From: Acorus gramineus
Taxonomy: Eukaryota; Streptophyta; Magnoliopsida; Acorales; Acoraceae
Assembly: GCA_030737835.1 (NCBI GenBank)
Contig: CM060857.1
Coordinates: 11,184,457-11,248,456 of the forward strand
Direction: 5' to 3'
Length of the DNA stretch: 64,000 bases
Shown: piece by piece, positions 35,801 to 47,409 of the stretch
Numbering within the stretch: position 1 is the first letter of the stretch
Layout: every line of letters begins with the position of its first letter
Notes under the pieces: model-generated
Seen by the model: the letters and a program-made list of their open reading frames with translations, nothing else
Told to the model about the DNA's origin: nothing
Databases searched by the model: none
Made by a program: the position numbers and the translations under genes

Positions 35801-38800
35801 GCTTGGGGAAAAGGCAAATTAATGGATTTAGTTCTCCTAGTCTTGCTTCAACTTTCATTTTCTTTTTTCATTTCCGTGCTTTTGGAACGATAGAAGAATT
35901 TCATTTGGCTGATCTGATTCAGAAGGTATTTGAGAAAAAAAAACATGATGGTGACCTCTCCTTCGAAGTGTTTTATAGTTGAATTTTACTAACCCAAAAA
36001 ATTAATATCATGGGCCATCTTTTCATCCTTTTTTTTTAGCACATTCTCCCTCTGGTAGCAATATATATCTATGACTTAGTCGAATTGTTTGTTATTTGAG
36101 TAGGATACTAGGATTTCTTGTCAATTGATGAAAGAGAATTATGAGCTAGAGGATAGTGGTTTTATTTGTCCGTCTCTTTTATGGTAGTTTTTACTTTTTA
36201 GGTGTTGGTCATTTACTCTCCTATTTGTGGATTGAATATGAGTGCTTGAGTTCTTATGTCGTGGCCATTTTACCTTTTCTAATGGATGACTATTGTTAGA
36301 GATGGTTAAGGATTCCTATAGATAAAAGCAATTATAGATGTGGTTTAGGTGCCAGCAGTAGTTTAGAACATAAAAATGGAGCTGTGGCATGACTAAAAAT
36401 ATGCAATTATGCAGTACAATTTTTTAATAAATTTCGTTGTACATTACTTATGCTATTGTTGGAAAATCTTTTGATGTCAAATCAGTCTCACTTAGATATC
36501 CTACATCCTCTTTATCTTTTGTTTTTTTTTTATTATTTTATCTGTTCTTGCATAGGAGAAAAACTGTTATCTCATGGGCAAGATTGGGATCCCTTCTGTG
36601 TCCATTACTTTATGAGCACCATTTGTTGAAGCTCAATGGTTGTTAAAATGAGTGTGCGCTATCGCATTACTGCACAGCTGCACCGCTTATAGATAAAACA
36701 TGGTTGGGATTTGTTAACAACTTTGGAATTCACCCATCCCCCTTCTGGAGGTCTTTGTTTTTTCCATTATAGTCACTCAAATTTCTGTGTCAGATTTAAA
36801 TTTAGTAGAATCTATAATTTACTTGTACTCCAAAAAAAAAAAAAAATGCTTACTTTTAGATAATGTACCAAGTTCTGATTTACAATTCTTGTTGGTGACG
36901 GGGACATGTAAGTTGTCTATAGCTTGGAGGTCTTAGGGTAACCTATCTGGTGCACATCCAAGGTAGACTGTATATATTGCTCTCATCGTGTAGATTATAG
37001 GTGACTGGTAGTAATGCAGTGATTTTATTCTTGTATTGGCTTGACCTACACTTATTCCGTGAGGCTTGTTTCTACAAATTTCTTATGTCAAGATATGAGT
37101 ATCATGTTCTTTTCATAAATAAACTGACATATTACAAAATTCATGTGAATATTGTTATCTTTACAAATGGACTAATATGGATTTACAGGTTGCTACGATT
37201 GCATGGTTTGAAGCAGATTCTATCTGTGGTAGTCACTCAGTCGCAATCCCGGTAGTGCTTGTTTTGCCTTATCTATTTCGTTTCTTCCAATGCATTCGGC
37301 AGTACAAGGATACGAAGGAGAAAACTTGCCTTCTTAATGGTTAGATACCTACTATCCATAGAACAATTTCCTTTTGGTGCTTTAAATATTTGGAGGAAGA
37401 TTTATTTTCAGAGGAGAAAACTTGATTTCTTGACTTGACCACTTATTTGGTTTTGATCATATTTATAATTATCTCAGTTATTCCAGCTGATCATGCTCAT
37501 TGATTAGTTGCTAGGTCTCTATATGTGTGTGTGGAGGAACATGATCCAGATAATCAATTTTGTAGTTGAACGAGTAAACTCTTGAACAATGCATACCTGT
37601 ACTATTGTTTTTCTCTGTGATTTGCTAGGAATGACTAATATGGGTTTGGTGCATGTAATTCGCTTTTGGACTTCAGATCATTGCTTTTGGCTTGATGGTG
37701 CTTAAGATATATTTGTGTCACAATTGAATCAAATAGCTGAAGTAGGCTGAGGATATACTAGCTCATTTACAAGAATTTGCAGCACTTTGTGTGAATTGGA
37801 TAGCAATTTAAAATTACAATGCATTTTGCTAATAGTCGAATATATGAATAGTCATTATAGATGTCCCAATTTTTCTGGTGAAGCATGCAGTTATTTAAGC
37901 ACATCATTGAATTGATAGGACCAAATGTTGCTTCCAGCGACTTTATCTTGAAGTTGATCCCAGTATCCAGACACATTGGCTACTTTTGAAGTTGAAGTAC
38001 AGTTTTACTTATCGTCCTTTTAACTCTTTAAGAACTACTCTGCTATGTGGTTGCTATTCAAGGCTGGGGTATAGTCATATTTATGTATTCAATTGTTTGA
38101 AATTTTTTTTGTGTCAAATCCAGTCATATCGGGGTTTTGTTGATGCTGCAAACACTCTTTTCTATATTTGAATATAGATGTATCATGCCATATGAAATGT
38201 AATTTCACCTGCAGCTAGTTCTGTGCCTTAATCTGTTGATGTTTTACACAGTAATATACAAATTAATCTGTTTGCTCTTCACTGGTTATTGATTCTATTC
38301 TGCCTGTATTTACAGCCTTAAAATATTCAACAGCAGTCCCCGTTATATTTCTTTCTGCCACCAAATACCACATCCTCCCTGATAGCTGGACCAATTTCTA
38401 CCGTCCTCTCTGGCTACTCTCTAGCATGATAAACTCTTTGTATTCATTCTACTGGGATGTGACCCGAGACTGGGACTTGAGGTGCATTGATTTATTCTTC
38501 CTTTTTTTTCATTCAAAAACCTTCCTCAAAAGGCAGGTTATTTCACCATCCTTGCATGTTTAATTACTGTATTATTCTCTGGCAGTGTCTTTTCCCGGAT
38601 ATTCAAGTTCAAAAATCCACATCTTTGTTCAACCATATTGTATGGAAGACAATGGGTAAGTGTTTGTAAATTGGTTGATTGCATTCTTCAAAAGTTGATC
38701 AAGACCAAGTTTTGTTTCTTGTTTAACATGTAAACAACTTGCAGATTTATTATTGGGCTATCTTAAGCAACTTAACTCTTCGGTGCACATGGACATACAA

Positions 38801-39002
38801 GCTTTCGGCTCATCTCCGACATAACTACATCACAGTTTTCACAATAATGGCATTAGAGATCTTCCGTCGCTTCCAGTGGATCTTCTTTCGCGTGGAGAAT
38901 GAGTGGAATAAGATCGCGCTTAAGCCGAGCTTACAAGTTGCTATGAGTGAGGTGCCAAAGGAGGAAGAAAGACTGCTTGGATCTGACAGCCACAACGTAT
39001 AA
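29824..39002 (+). CDS. EXS (ERD1/XPR1/SYG1) family membrane protein, 13 exons, 475 aa
   Basis: Exons: 29824-29905, 30021-30160, 31155-31193, 31361-31453, 31547-31663, 32121-32216, 33991-34104, 34410-34463, 35096-35143, 37189-37339, 38316-38481, 38586-38655, 38745-39002. Lengths sum to 1428 nt and all phases agree. The N-terminus (MVGGPSAVSSNSPLLRRSGS) is hydrophilic and there is no SPX domain. Hydrophobic segments include FILWGFICC (about 75-87), WLWGVNLWVF (about 122-131), exon 6 (about 160-176) and VLMVIIFPFDIFYL (about 195-210). The EXS domain (about 230-455) has FYRPLWLL, SFYWDVTRDW, LRHNYITVF and FQWIFFRVENEW, ending in LLGSDSHNV. The family includes yeast Erd1 (Golgi retention) and XPR1/PHO1 phosphate exporters. 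SPX-less plant members are poorly characterised, so substrate is unknown. The exon 2 acceptor (CTAAAG) is the least certain junction, because a TGA precedes it in frame. Confidence 0.92.
32438..32640. mobile_element. hAT-like MITE in EXS intron 6
   Basis: AGGGACCGTTTGGAAA at the left and, in reverse complement, AGGGGCCATTTGGAAAA at the right form a terminal inverted repeat of about 17 bp around 200 bp of sequence. The wording is typical of plant hAT-type MITEs. No clean target duplication was found. Confidence 0.6.
33590..33770 (+). mobile_element. LTR-like GC-rich fragment in EXS intron 6
   Basis: A GC-rich block with GGCAACGCCCCCCATGGG is followed by a TATATAAG box and CTCTATTACGTAATA. It looks like the promoter part of a short LTR. 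A preceding stretch (33420-33530) is simple CA/TA repeat. Ends were not resolved. Confidence 0.35.
34474..34605 (+). mobile_element. Poly-A retro-insertion at the exon 8 splice donor
   Basis: A 132-bp insert ends in CAAAAAAAAAAAAG plus more A and is flanked by AAGGTAAGCGATG (34461-34473) and AAGGTAAGCAACG (34606-34618), a 13-bp target duplication with two differences. The insert (GGGCTTTTACCTACCTC before the A tail) looks like a LINE 3' end. The duplication includes the exon 8 donor. Confidence 0.7.
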
Positions 39003-39160
39003 ACCTGGTACCATGTTGTCAGCATACCATATTACTTGCCTATTCTTTTTCACCCCTGAAAAATCCACATAATTTTTTGGAAGCATATTACATGTCAGGA
39101 TCTGAAATTTCCAGGATCATAAAAGTTATATAGTTTACCAATGAATTATGGTCAGTGAGT
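39003..39160 (+). other. Presumed 3' UTR of the EXS gene
   Basis: Follows the stop directly; no clear AATAAA was seen. The first tandem repeat unit starts just after it. Confidence 0.35.
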
Positions 39161-39162
39161 GA

Positions 39163-40190
39163 ACAGTGCGGTTCATATTGTATCATTCTAACACCATTAA
39201 CATGTAACTTGTTGCCAAATGAAACAGTGGTTTTCATTAACCCTAAGACCATTCTAACGTTGTCGTCGTCCACCACGTCTAGAGTAAATGTGTTGCCAAA
39301 TGATGTTGGGGTATTGTGCAAGTGTTTTGAGCACTGATCGTATCGCAGGTTGCAATGAGAAATTCTCATGGTTTTGCCTTCCTGATGGCAATAAGATTCC
39401 AGTTCTCTTTTGCAAAGCATTGATTTCCTTCTGCACAATTCATTGCCCAGGCATGTTTCCCATGTTTATCATTTAAGCATTCAAATGGGAGTTACATGTT
39501 TCGCTGTAAGTTTCTAGATGTTTAAACTATCATTGGAAGGTCTTGTTCCAAGATTGTTGGGTTTTATTATCAAATGGCAGCTTGTATGGAATCTGAGTAT
39601 TGTCACACCTAACACTGCTTTTAGCCTTAACTTTTAGTTCCATGAAGATTATATACATTCATGCACTGAACAGTGCGGTCTATATTGTATCATTCCAATG
39701 CCATCCTCATGTAATTTGTTGCCAAATGAAACAGTGGTTTTCTTTAACGTTGTCGTCGTCCACTGTGTCTAGGGTAAACATGTTGCCAAATGAAACAGTG
39801 GTTTTCTTTAACGTTGTCGTCGTCCACTGTGTCTAGGGTAAACATGTTGCCAAATGATGTTGGGGTATTACGCAAGAGCTTAGAGCACTGATCGTATCAC
39901 AGGTTGCAATGAGAATTTTTCTTAGTTTCCCCTTCCTGATGGCAATAAGATTCCAGTCCTCTTTCGCAAGGAATTGATTTCCTTCTGTACAATTCTTTGC
40001 CCATGCATGTTTCTTGGGTTGATCATTTAAGCTTCAGAAGGGAGTTACATGTTTTGCTGTTTAAGTTTTGAGATGTAGAAACTATCATTTATAAGGTCTT
40101 GTTCTAAGATTGTTGGGTTTTATTGTCAAATGGCAGCTTGTATTAAATCTGAGTCCTGTCACACCTAAGACTGCTTTTAGCATTCATTTA
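39163..40190 (+). repeat. Tandem duplication of about 506 bp downstream of the EXS gene
   Basis: TGAACAGTGCGGTTCATATT at 39163 restarts near 39669 and the copies stay alignable to about 40180. In copy two a 65-bp piece (ATGTTGCCAAATGAAACAGT) is itself doubled at 39716-39845. No protein is conserved between the copies. Confidence 0.85.
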
Positions 40191-40199
40191 TGTAATTGT

Positions 40200-41085
40200 A
40201 CATTTTTTGTTACTGAGAGCGTACACATTTTAATAAAAGGGTTAAAGATATTTAGGTTTCTGCAAACATGAATAATTCTATATAAGTCTCTGTTAAAGTT
40301 GGGATAGACGTATAAATTCTTAAAACTCACAAAAACCCATATTCATCCCTATCGTCAATATGGTTTAACCTTAAACCATAATGCAACCTATTATAGTTAA
40401 TCCTAACTCATATCATTTCATGATTAAATTATCTCTAATATTTTTATAATTCTTATGAATGCCAAGGTAGAAGATGAAGAAATATTTTCATCATTATGAT
40501 TGTAATTATATATGTAAAATAAATTGTGAACAAATCCTATGTCACGCTTAATATATATACTTTCATTTGACACTTATCATTTCCAAACAATAGAAATCTA
40601 TATTTATTTAAACATGTTAATTATTGAAAAAAAAATCTAAATATGATCCGAATCCGTATCCAAAATATTCGATATTCGAAGATCTGGACTGCAGATCTCG
40701 ATATCAGTCTATCCGATCTAAAAAATATGTGCATCTGACATATATTATAAATATATATATATTTGTATTATATATTGCCTATATTGTTATAAATTAATAT
40801 GATAATATATTATATTACTACTAAATTTTCAATATATAATATCTGAAAAAAAAAAAAACCTTATACTCTCAATTTTAATTTTGGTATCTCACTAAAATAT
40901 CATTTAATTATACAAATTAATTTTAATATTGAGACATATAAAACAATCTCACAATAAACTTATACACAATATTTATAATGAATGCATTATTGTTGTATCA
41001 ATGAGAAAAATCATGATTTTAAGCGTCATTCATCTTATTCGGATGTTTCATTTCAATAAAACTACTCACGGTTTAGAAATGCAAC
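40200..41085. other. AT-rich intergenic DNA with dispersed repeat
   Basis: No gene. The stretch 40650-40930 is the reverse complement of the repeat at 8810-9130 (shared CTGACATATATTATA and TTCAATATATAATATCTGA). Confidence 0.5.
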
Positions 41086-42039
41086 TTTTATAGTACATTA
41101 TTGCATTGAGAGATAAAAAAAAAATTATATTTATGAACTGTGAAAGATTTCACCGACTAGAAGCACTAATTCATCAAAGACCATATAAGTTGAGTCAGTT
41201 ATACACACACACACAAGAGGGAAAAAAAGGTTCTCACAATTAAAATCCAAGGGTCCCCTCTTCCTATTTTTATCACATTTCTATTTTTAGATCATAATAT
41301 TTATTATGGAAATTGAAAAAAAAAAGTGTTGCTCAACTACTTTGTCATAAGAAAATTAAGATGTCAGTTCTCATATTTCCATGGAAGATTTTTAATAGCT
41401 TCCAATTATGGTTCAACCATGACCATGCTCAATTTACACACTAATATATAATAAGAAAATGGTGCAAATAACAAAATATAAATATTGGTCTGACACTATG
41501 GAAATGGATCTCTCATTTTTTAAAATGTAATAAAAACTGTGATAATATACTGATTTTTTTTATCACGCTTTTGATTAAAATCATAATATTTGTGGTATTC
41601 TATTTATTTTTTTGGGTCGATCTCTGTTATTTTATTTTATTTTATTTTGAGAGGAAGGATGATAACTAGATATCCCATAGTCCATTATGGCCCGTGGCCA
41701 AACATCTCTACCCAAAGTGGAAGTCATTTTAGGTAGCGTTTGGTAACGCGATTGCAAAACTGATTTTTTTTGCCAATCGCTAGGTTTAAAACTGATTCTG
41801 CAGGTAGCCTCCTCCCCCCAGATTTCTCAAATCGCAGCTTTTGGGTACTATTTGCCTGAAATCTATTTACAAAAAGCCGCGAATGCACACTAATCACAGT
41901 TTAGAAATGCAAGTTTTGTAGCATGTTATTGCATTGAGAGATACAAAAAAAAAAAACTATTATGTTTATGAACTTTGGAAGATTTCACCGACTGAAAGCA
42001 CTAAATCATCAAAGATCATATGAGCTGAGTCAGTTTTAT

Positions 42040-42104
42040 ATATAATTTCACCCCATTTTCATCTAACCTGTAATAAGGTACCCTTCTTCTCCCTCTTGTG
42101 TGTC

Positions 42105-42138
<34 letters not shown>

Positions 42139-42187
42139 AGAGGGAGAAAAAGGGTACCTTATTACAGGTTAGATGAAAATGGGGGTG

Positions 42188-42231
<44 letters not shown>

Positions 42232-42292
42232 CACACAAGAGGGAGAAGAAGAGTACCTTATTACAGGTTAGATGAAAATAGGGTGAAATTAC
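42040..42292. repeat. Hairpin-forming inverted repeat with extra direct copy
   Basis: Arm one (42040-42115, ATCTAACCTGTAATAAGGTA) and arm two (42131-42195, TACCTTATTACAGGTTAGAT) are reverse complements around a CA tract. A third copy in the arm-two orientation follows at 42222-42292 after an AT run (42192-42222). Confidence 0.85.
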
Positions 42293-43236
42293 AAAAATTC
42301 AACAAAATAAAATACTAAAACAATAAAGAGAATGAAAAGGAGTGAGAGATGAATGGATGGACGAAGCCCGCTGCAATGCTTAAGGCGTTATTCGGCTCCT
42401 CCCGGCGTAGAAGTCATGAACCGAACCACCCCCAGGATTCAGCAAGCCCACTCAAAGTGCACGCTCAGGTGGAATAAAAAATTAGCTTAGAACTCTATCA
42501 CCACAAAAGTACTCGGGCTACTGTAATAATAGGACATGAGGGCTATCTCTCACAAACTCTCACAAGTGACTCTCTTTCTTTGAGTGGATACACACTTGGT
42601 GACATAGATGGATGGAATGGCATACATGGGTCCTTTTATATAGGCCTGTAGGTTGCCCAAGAGACATCTCCAAATTCAAGGTACCGATTCAAATTAGGAA
42701 TAATGGACTTACCATTATTCCATGCATAGTTCACTGTTCCATATTCAATGGGATGACAAATTCAAGGTACAAAATAGAATCCTTTATACCCAATTCATGT
42801 GTCCAACCTAGGAGCATCATTTGAATGAGAACCTTGCATATTCAATGCATCACTCCACCCGAGGTTCATCATAGAAATTCAACATACATGAATTCTACAT
42901 AGTTAATACATTAAATATGGTTCATTCCATTTTAAGTTCATCTAGGAATTTCACACACAAGAACCTTGTATATTTAATTACATAATTAGAGTCCATTGTA
43001 CCTACTCCATTTGCCAACACGTATGAATCATGTCAAGTCTACATCCACATGCCATGTACTACACATTCATATATATAGCTTTTGTCCATATTATATCTAA
43101 GCCCTATACTTAACTAATTAATGATTATTTGAAATCAAGTGAGAGACTAAAGTTCGAGTAATATATTAATATATATTTTTATGTCAAATATATAATTTTG
43201 AAACTTTACTTTTTGAAACATTCTTTCAAAAACCAA
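42293..43236 (-). mobile_element. LTR-like insertion splitting the duplicated block
   Basis: On the minus strand the segment begins TGTTGGTTTTTGAAAG (43236) and has a TATA box (CTATATAAAAGGACCC) near 42645. The sequence resumes the duplicated block on both sides, so it looks inserted. The other end and target duplication were not resolved. The open frame at 42612-42824 is in antisense LTR sequence and is not a gene. Confidence 0.4.
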
Positions 43237-44142
43237 CATTCCTTTCTCACAATTAAAATCCAAGGGTCCCCTCTTCTTATTTTTATCACATTTGCATTTT
43301 TAGATCCTAATATTTATTATGGAAATTGAAACAAAAAAAGTGTTGCTCAACTATTTTGTCCTAAGAAAATTAAGATGCCGGTTCTCATATTTTTATGAAA
43401 AATTTTAAATAGCTTCCAATTATGGTTCAACCATGACCGTGCGCCCCCCCCCCCCCCCCCCCTTGATAATTTTGAATAGATAAGCCCTATTTTGGGCCCG
43501 ATCACCAAAAAAAAAAAAAAAAAAAAAACCATGACAGTGCTCAATTTATACACTAATATGTAATAAGAAAATGGTGCAAATAAAAAAATATAAATATTGG
43601 TCAGACCCTATGGAAATGGATCTCTCATTTTTTTTAAATGTAAAAAAAACTGTCATAATATACTGATTTTTTTTAATCACGCTTTTGATTAAAATCATAA
43701 TATTTGTGGTATTCTATTTAATTTTTTGGATAGATCACTGTTATTTTATTTCATTTTATTTTGAGAGGGAGGGCGATAACTGGATATTCCATAGTTTATT
43801 ATGGCACGTGCCCAAACACCTCTACCCAAACAAAAGTGGCAGTCATTTTAGGTAGCGTTTGGTAACTGATTGCAAAACTGATTTTCTGCAATCGATGGGT
43901 TTAAAATTGATTTTATAGGAAGCTGGCACCACCCAACTTTCTCAAATCGCAGCTTTTGGACACTATTTGCATGAAATCTGTTTGCAAAAAGTTGCGATTG
44001 CAAACTAATCACGGTTTAGAAATGCAAGTTTTGTTACTATTGCATTGAGAGATACCAAAAAAAAAAAAACAAACTATTATGTTTAGGAAGATTTTACTTA
44101 CTCGAAGCACTAAATCATCAAAGACCATAAGAGCTGAGTCAG

Positions 44143-44143
<1 letters not shown>

Positions 44144-44193
<50 letters not shown>

Positions 44194-44479
44194 AATGATA
44201 AGATGCGGTCAGCATACCCTCTTCCTTAGGTGTGGTCACCGTGTCATTACCATCCGATTAAATGGATTTTAATCAGATGGTTAAAATAACCACCCCATGA
44301 AATCACATATATCCCTATGAATCATGATCCCTCTTTTTTCTCCACATGATCTCCCCTTTTATCTCTTGTGATTCTTTTATGGACCATTTTCTCACTATTT
44401 GATTAAATGCACCCTTTTTGTATGGTGATTAGAAGGTGATCGCATATTAAAAGTGGGTATGGTGTCCACACCATATCAC

Positions 44480-44524
<45 letters not shown>
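44144..44524. mobile_element. MITE inserted in a TA microsatellite (Micron-like)
   Basis: A 290-bp core (44190-44480) is flanked by TA runs at 44144-44189 and 44505-44524, with a TC run at 44480-44505. The core ends are imperfect inverted repeats sharing TGATA and CATACCC (18 of 26 positions match by eye). Insertion within TA repeats is the habit described for Micron-type MITEs in plants. Confidence 0.55.
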
Positions 44525-47060
44525 GGGACATGATATTGTGCGGGACGTGAGCGAGACGGACGAGCGTGTGCGACGCGTCCTCGTCCGCCCGATTTAATTT
44601 CCACCAAATGAACGGATGATTTAAAACAAACATGAAAACCAATTATATATAGCGTCCTCGTCCACTATTGACTGAATAAAAAAATAACAAAACCAATTAT
44701 ACCCATTATACCCTCCCTCAAATAATCCCCTTTGACTCTCTTTGGTTCCCTCTCTCTCCATCTAGAAATTTTTCAACCCTCTCTGGTTCCCTCTCTCTCT
44801 CTCTCTCTCTATTTTTTTTTTCATCCCCAAATCGGATGGCCTAACGTTGGCGTCGGCGACTACCCTCCTCACGTTGACGTTCGTGACTCTCCTCCTCACG
44901 CGGTCCCCCTGCGTTCGGCACCCCGTCCCCCTGCGTTGTCCCCGTCCCAACATCGTCCACGCCCTAGCATCCTCAACATCCATTGTAAGTATTTATTTTC
45001 CATGTTCTAATTATTTAGGAATTTTTTTGTTTCATTTGTCATTTTGTTTGATTAGCTAGGGTTTTCATAATTTTTTTGTGATTTTTTTAGGGTTTGTAAA
45101 TATGTAAGTGTTAAGGGTTTAGGTTTTCTTTTTATTTCCTTTTCATGGGGGAAATGATGTTTGTATATCCAGATGCTGAAATCATTTTTTTTTTTTTTTG
45201 AGTTTGCAAAAATCTAAAAAAAAATGCCAGTATTTGTTTGAATTGAGAATTCAATTTATGACATATAGACCTAGAATTTTGCTAATGATGCTTAATGTAT
45301 TTTGTGATAGTTTTTATCCAATACTTGGAAAAAATTTATGTTAGCTTGTTCTGGGCCATTAATAAACATTGCAATTTAAACAAACAACTTCACTGCAACA
45401 AAATTCATTTGTACTTCATTTATTTTTTTGTTTGCTTGGGAGAGACTTAAGGGGTTGACAGGTTTGGTCACATGGTGTACTTCATCTGTTTTTTAGTTTG
45501 CTTGGGACAGACCTAAGGGGGGGGGGGATTATTCAAATCAAGCAGAATAATATGCTAGGATTTAGATTTTTAGTTGAATTAATCACTTCATGTTCACTTA
45601 GATAATCTTGGGATTTAGTAGAAAAATGTATGTTTCCTTGTTAAAATGTTGAAACACTTAGAGGTGCGCAAGCTCTTTGGCATATCACTTTAATTGTTTG
45701 TGATTGTTTTATTATCTAGGGCTTTCAACTAACTTCATTTGTACTTCATTTATTTTTTTGTTTGCTTGGGAGAGACTTAACGGGTGGACAGGACATCGCC
45801 AATATCTTTAGAGCTGAATACATTAGGAATATGTGATGAAGTGTTAGATTTCTATTGTTTTTTTTTTGTGTGTATAAATTAAGTGTTTTCTTTATGTGAT
45901 GACCCATATGTCATGGATAGTTAGATAATGTTGGGATTCCGATGAAGCCATTATTTACATTATGTATATATGTTCTGATAGATGGAACATTCGCAAATTG
46001 AATCATCCAATGGACCTACAAATACTGTTCAATGCTATGAACCATCATATTCATGCTACCCAAACTCTCATCTTGCCATTGAAAGAAGTTACAACCGTTG
46101 ACGTCATTCTTCGACTAATAACAATATAATAAAAAAAGAAACAATGATTAACAAATGAAATCAAACAATTAATTACCAATTAAAAAATTAACCAATGATT
46201 ACCTTTCTTTCAGGGCAAGACCAAAACCATCTCCATGGATTAAATTTTGTTCGTGATTGTTTTAGAATAGCTTTGTTCCCACATAAACAGTAAATATGGG
46301 TCGTAGGTCCATTGGATGATTCAATTTACGAATGTTCCATCTATCAGAACATATATACTGTTTATGTGGCGATGTTTGCCCTCCCAGACAAGTATGCCCT
46401 CCCAAAATTAGCTTCTCTCTCTCCTCAAACACACCAAAACCCTAGCCGTTTCGAACCCAATCTGAAACATCTCTTCCTCAGCTCGTCGACCTCCATTGCT
46501 GCTCGTTGACCCCCTTCGACCTCGATTGCTGCTTGTCGACCTCCTTGTTTGCCGTCGACACCCCTTCGGCCGCCTTCGACCGAAGCCTCTCCTACTCGTC
46601 AACCACCTGATCTCTTCTCCTTCGACCTAGGCCCCCTGTTCGTCGACCCCCCTCAAATCAAATCCAATACCATCTCCTGCTCGTTGACCCCCCTTTGACC
46701 TCCTTCGATCTCGTATCCGGCTCGATGACCTGTCCTCCTCGGATCTCTACGGCAACTCGATTTTTAATCATACGGCCGACTTGATGTTTGAGTTTCTCTC
46801 CATCATTGTTTTTCCAAAATCAAGTTGTGATTTATTTCTTCAAAATTTCATTGGACAACCCTTATAATAAGCTCTACTATTTATAGTAGCGAACCAAACA
46901 CACTTATTTTTATAAGTTCTTATAATTTCCGCTGAACCAAACAGTTTTTTTTTTAAAACTGATTAAAACTTATCAGAACTTATATAATCTGCACTTCTGA
47001 ATCAGCATTTAAAATCAGCTTTCCGCTGAACCAAACGGCCCCTAAATCTTTTTGGGAAGG
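44525..47060. other. Unassigned region with duplicated and inverted pieces
   Basis: No recognised gene. A leader-like exon rich in CTCTCT and GTCCCC ends at CCATT|GTAAGT (about 44985). A 39-codon frame (45982-46101, MEHSQIESSNGPTNTVQCYE) has no known match. The segment 45963-46020 recurs inverted at 46303-46360. A CTCGTCGACC-rich stretch (46490-46730) follows. The right edge near 47035 reads, in reverse, TAGGGGCCGTTTGGTTCAGC, which is typical of a hAT-type end, so the region may be one decayed DNA transposon with captured DNA. Confidence 0.35.
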
Positions 47061-47409
47061 GGTTAGTAAAACATTGATAGTCCTCTCCCAAACAAACCAA
47101 CACGGTGCGTGTCTAAAATTCATATTTAATATCTTTATATTTTTTAATTATTATATATTAGAATAATTTACTACACCCTTGTTTTAACCGGATCTTAATC
47201 ATTTTGTGTGAGGTACCTGATCTTCACCGCGTTGCGTGATCGGCTGTGTCAACGTGAAGAGAATCCATAATTCCCCCGCGAGGTGATCATTTCTTTTTTC
47301 TTGCTTTTAAGTAAAAGCAAGTGGCGATCACAACTCGATCCTAGAGAACCAGATTACGACTTATTCGCCGTCAAAAATCCACATCGACATTTAGGAGTTC
47401 ATAAAAAAA

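Larger units (their letters stand above)
41090..44143 (+). repeat. Segmental duplication (two long copies and one short copy)
   Basis: A block of about 800 bp at 41225-42035 recurs at 43240-44143 with high similarity; shared stretches include CTCACAATTAAAATCCAAGG, TTTTGATTAAAATCATAATA and TAGGTAGCGTTTGGTAAC. Its last 110 bp (GCATTGAGAGATA to GAGTCAGTT) also occurs at 41095-41205. Each copy ends in a CA or TA microsatellite. The block contains no gene. Confidence 0.85.

Noticed and set aside
36437-38171. Several 60-85-codon ORFs in EXS introns 9 and 10
   Set aside because: They lie in introns of the well-supported EXS gene and show no domain or coding bias.
44732-45059. 70-92-codon ORFs in CT/GTCCCC-rich sequence
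   Set aside because: Probably leader-type sequence ending at a GTAAGT donor. No protein similarity is recognised.
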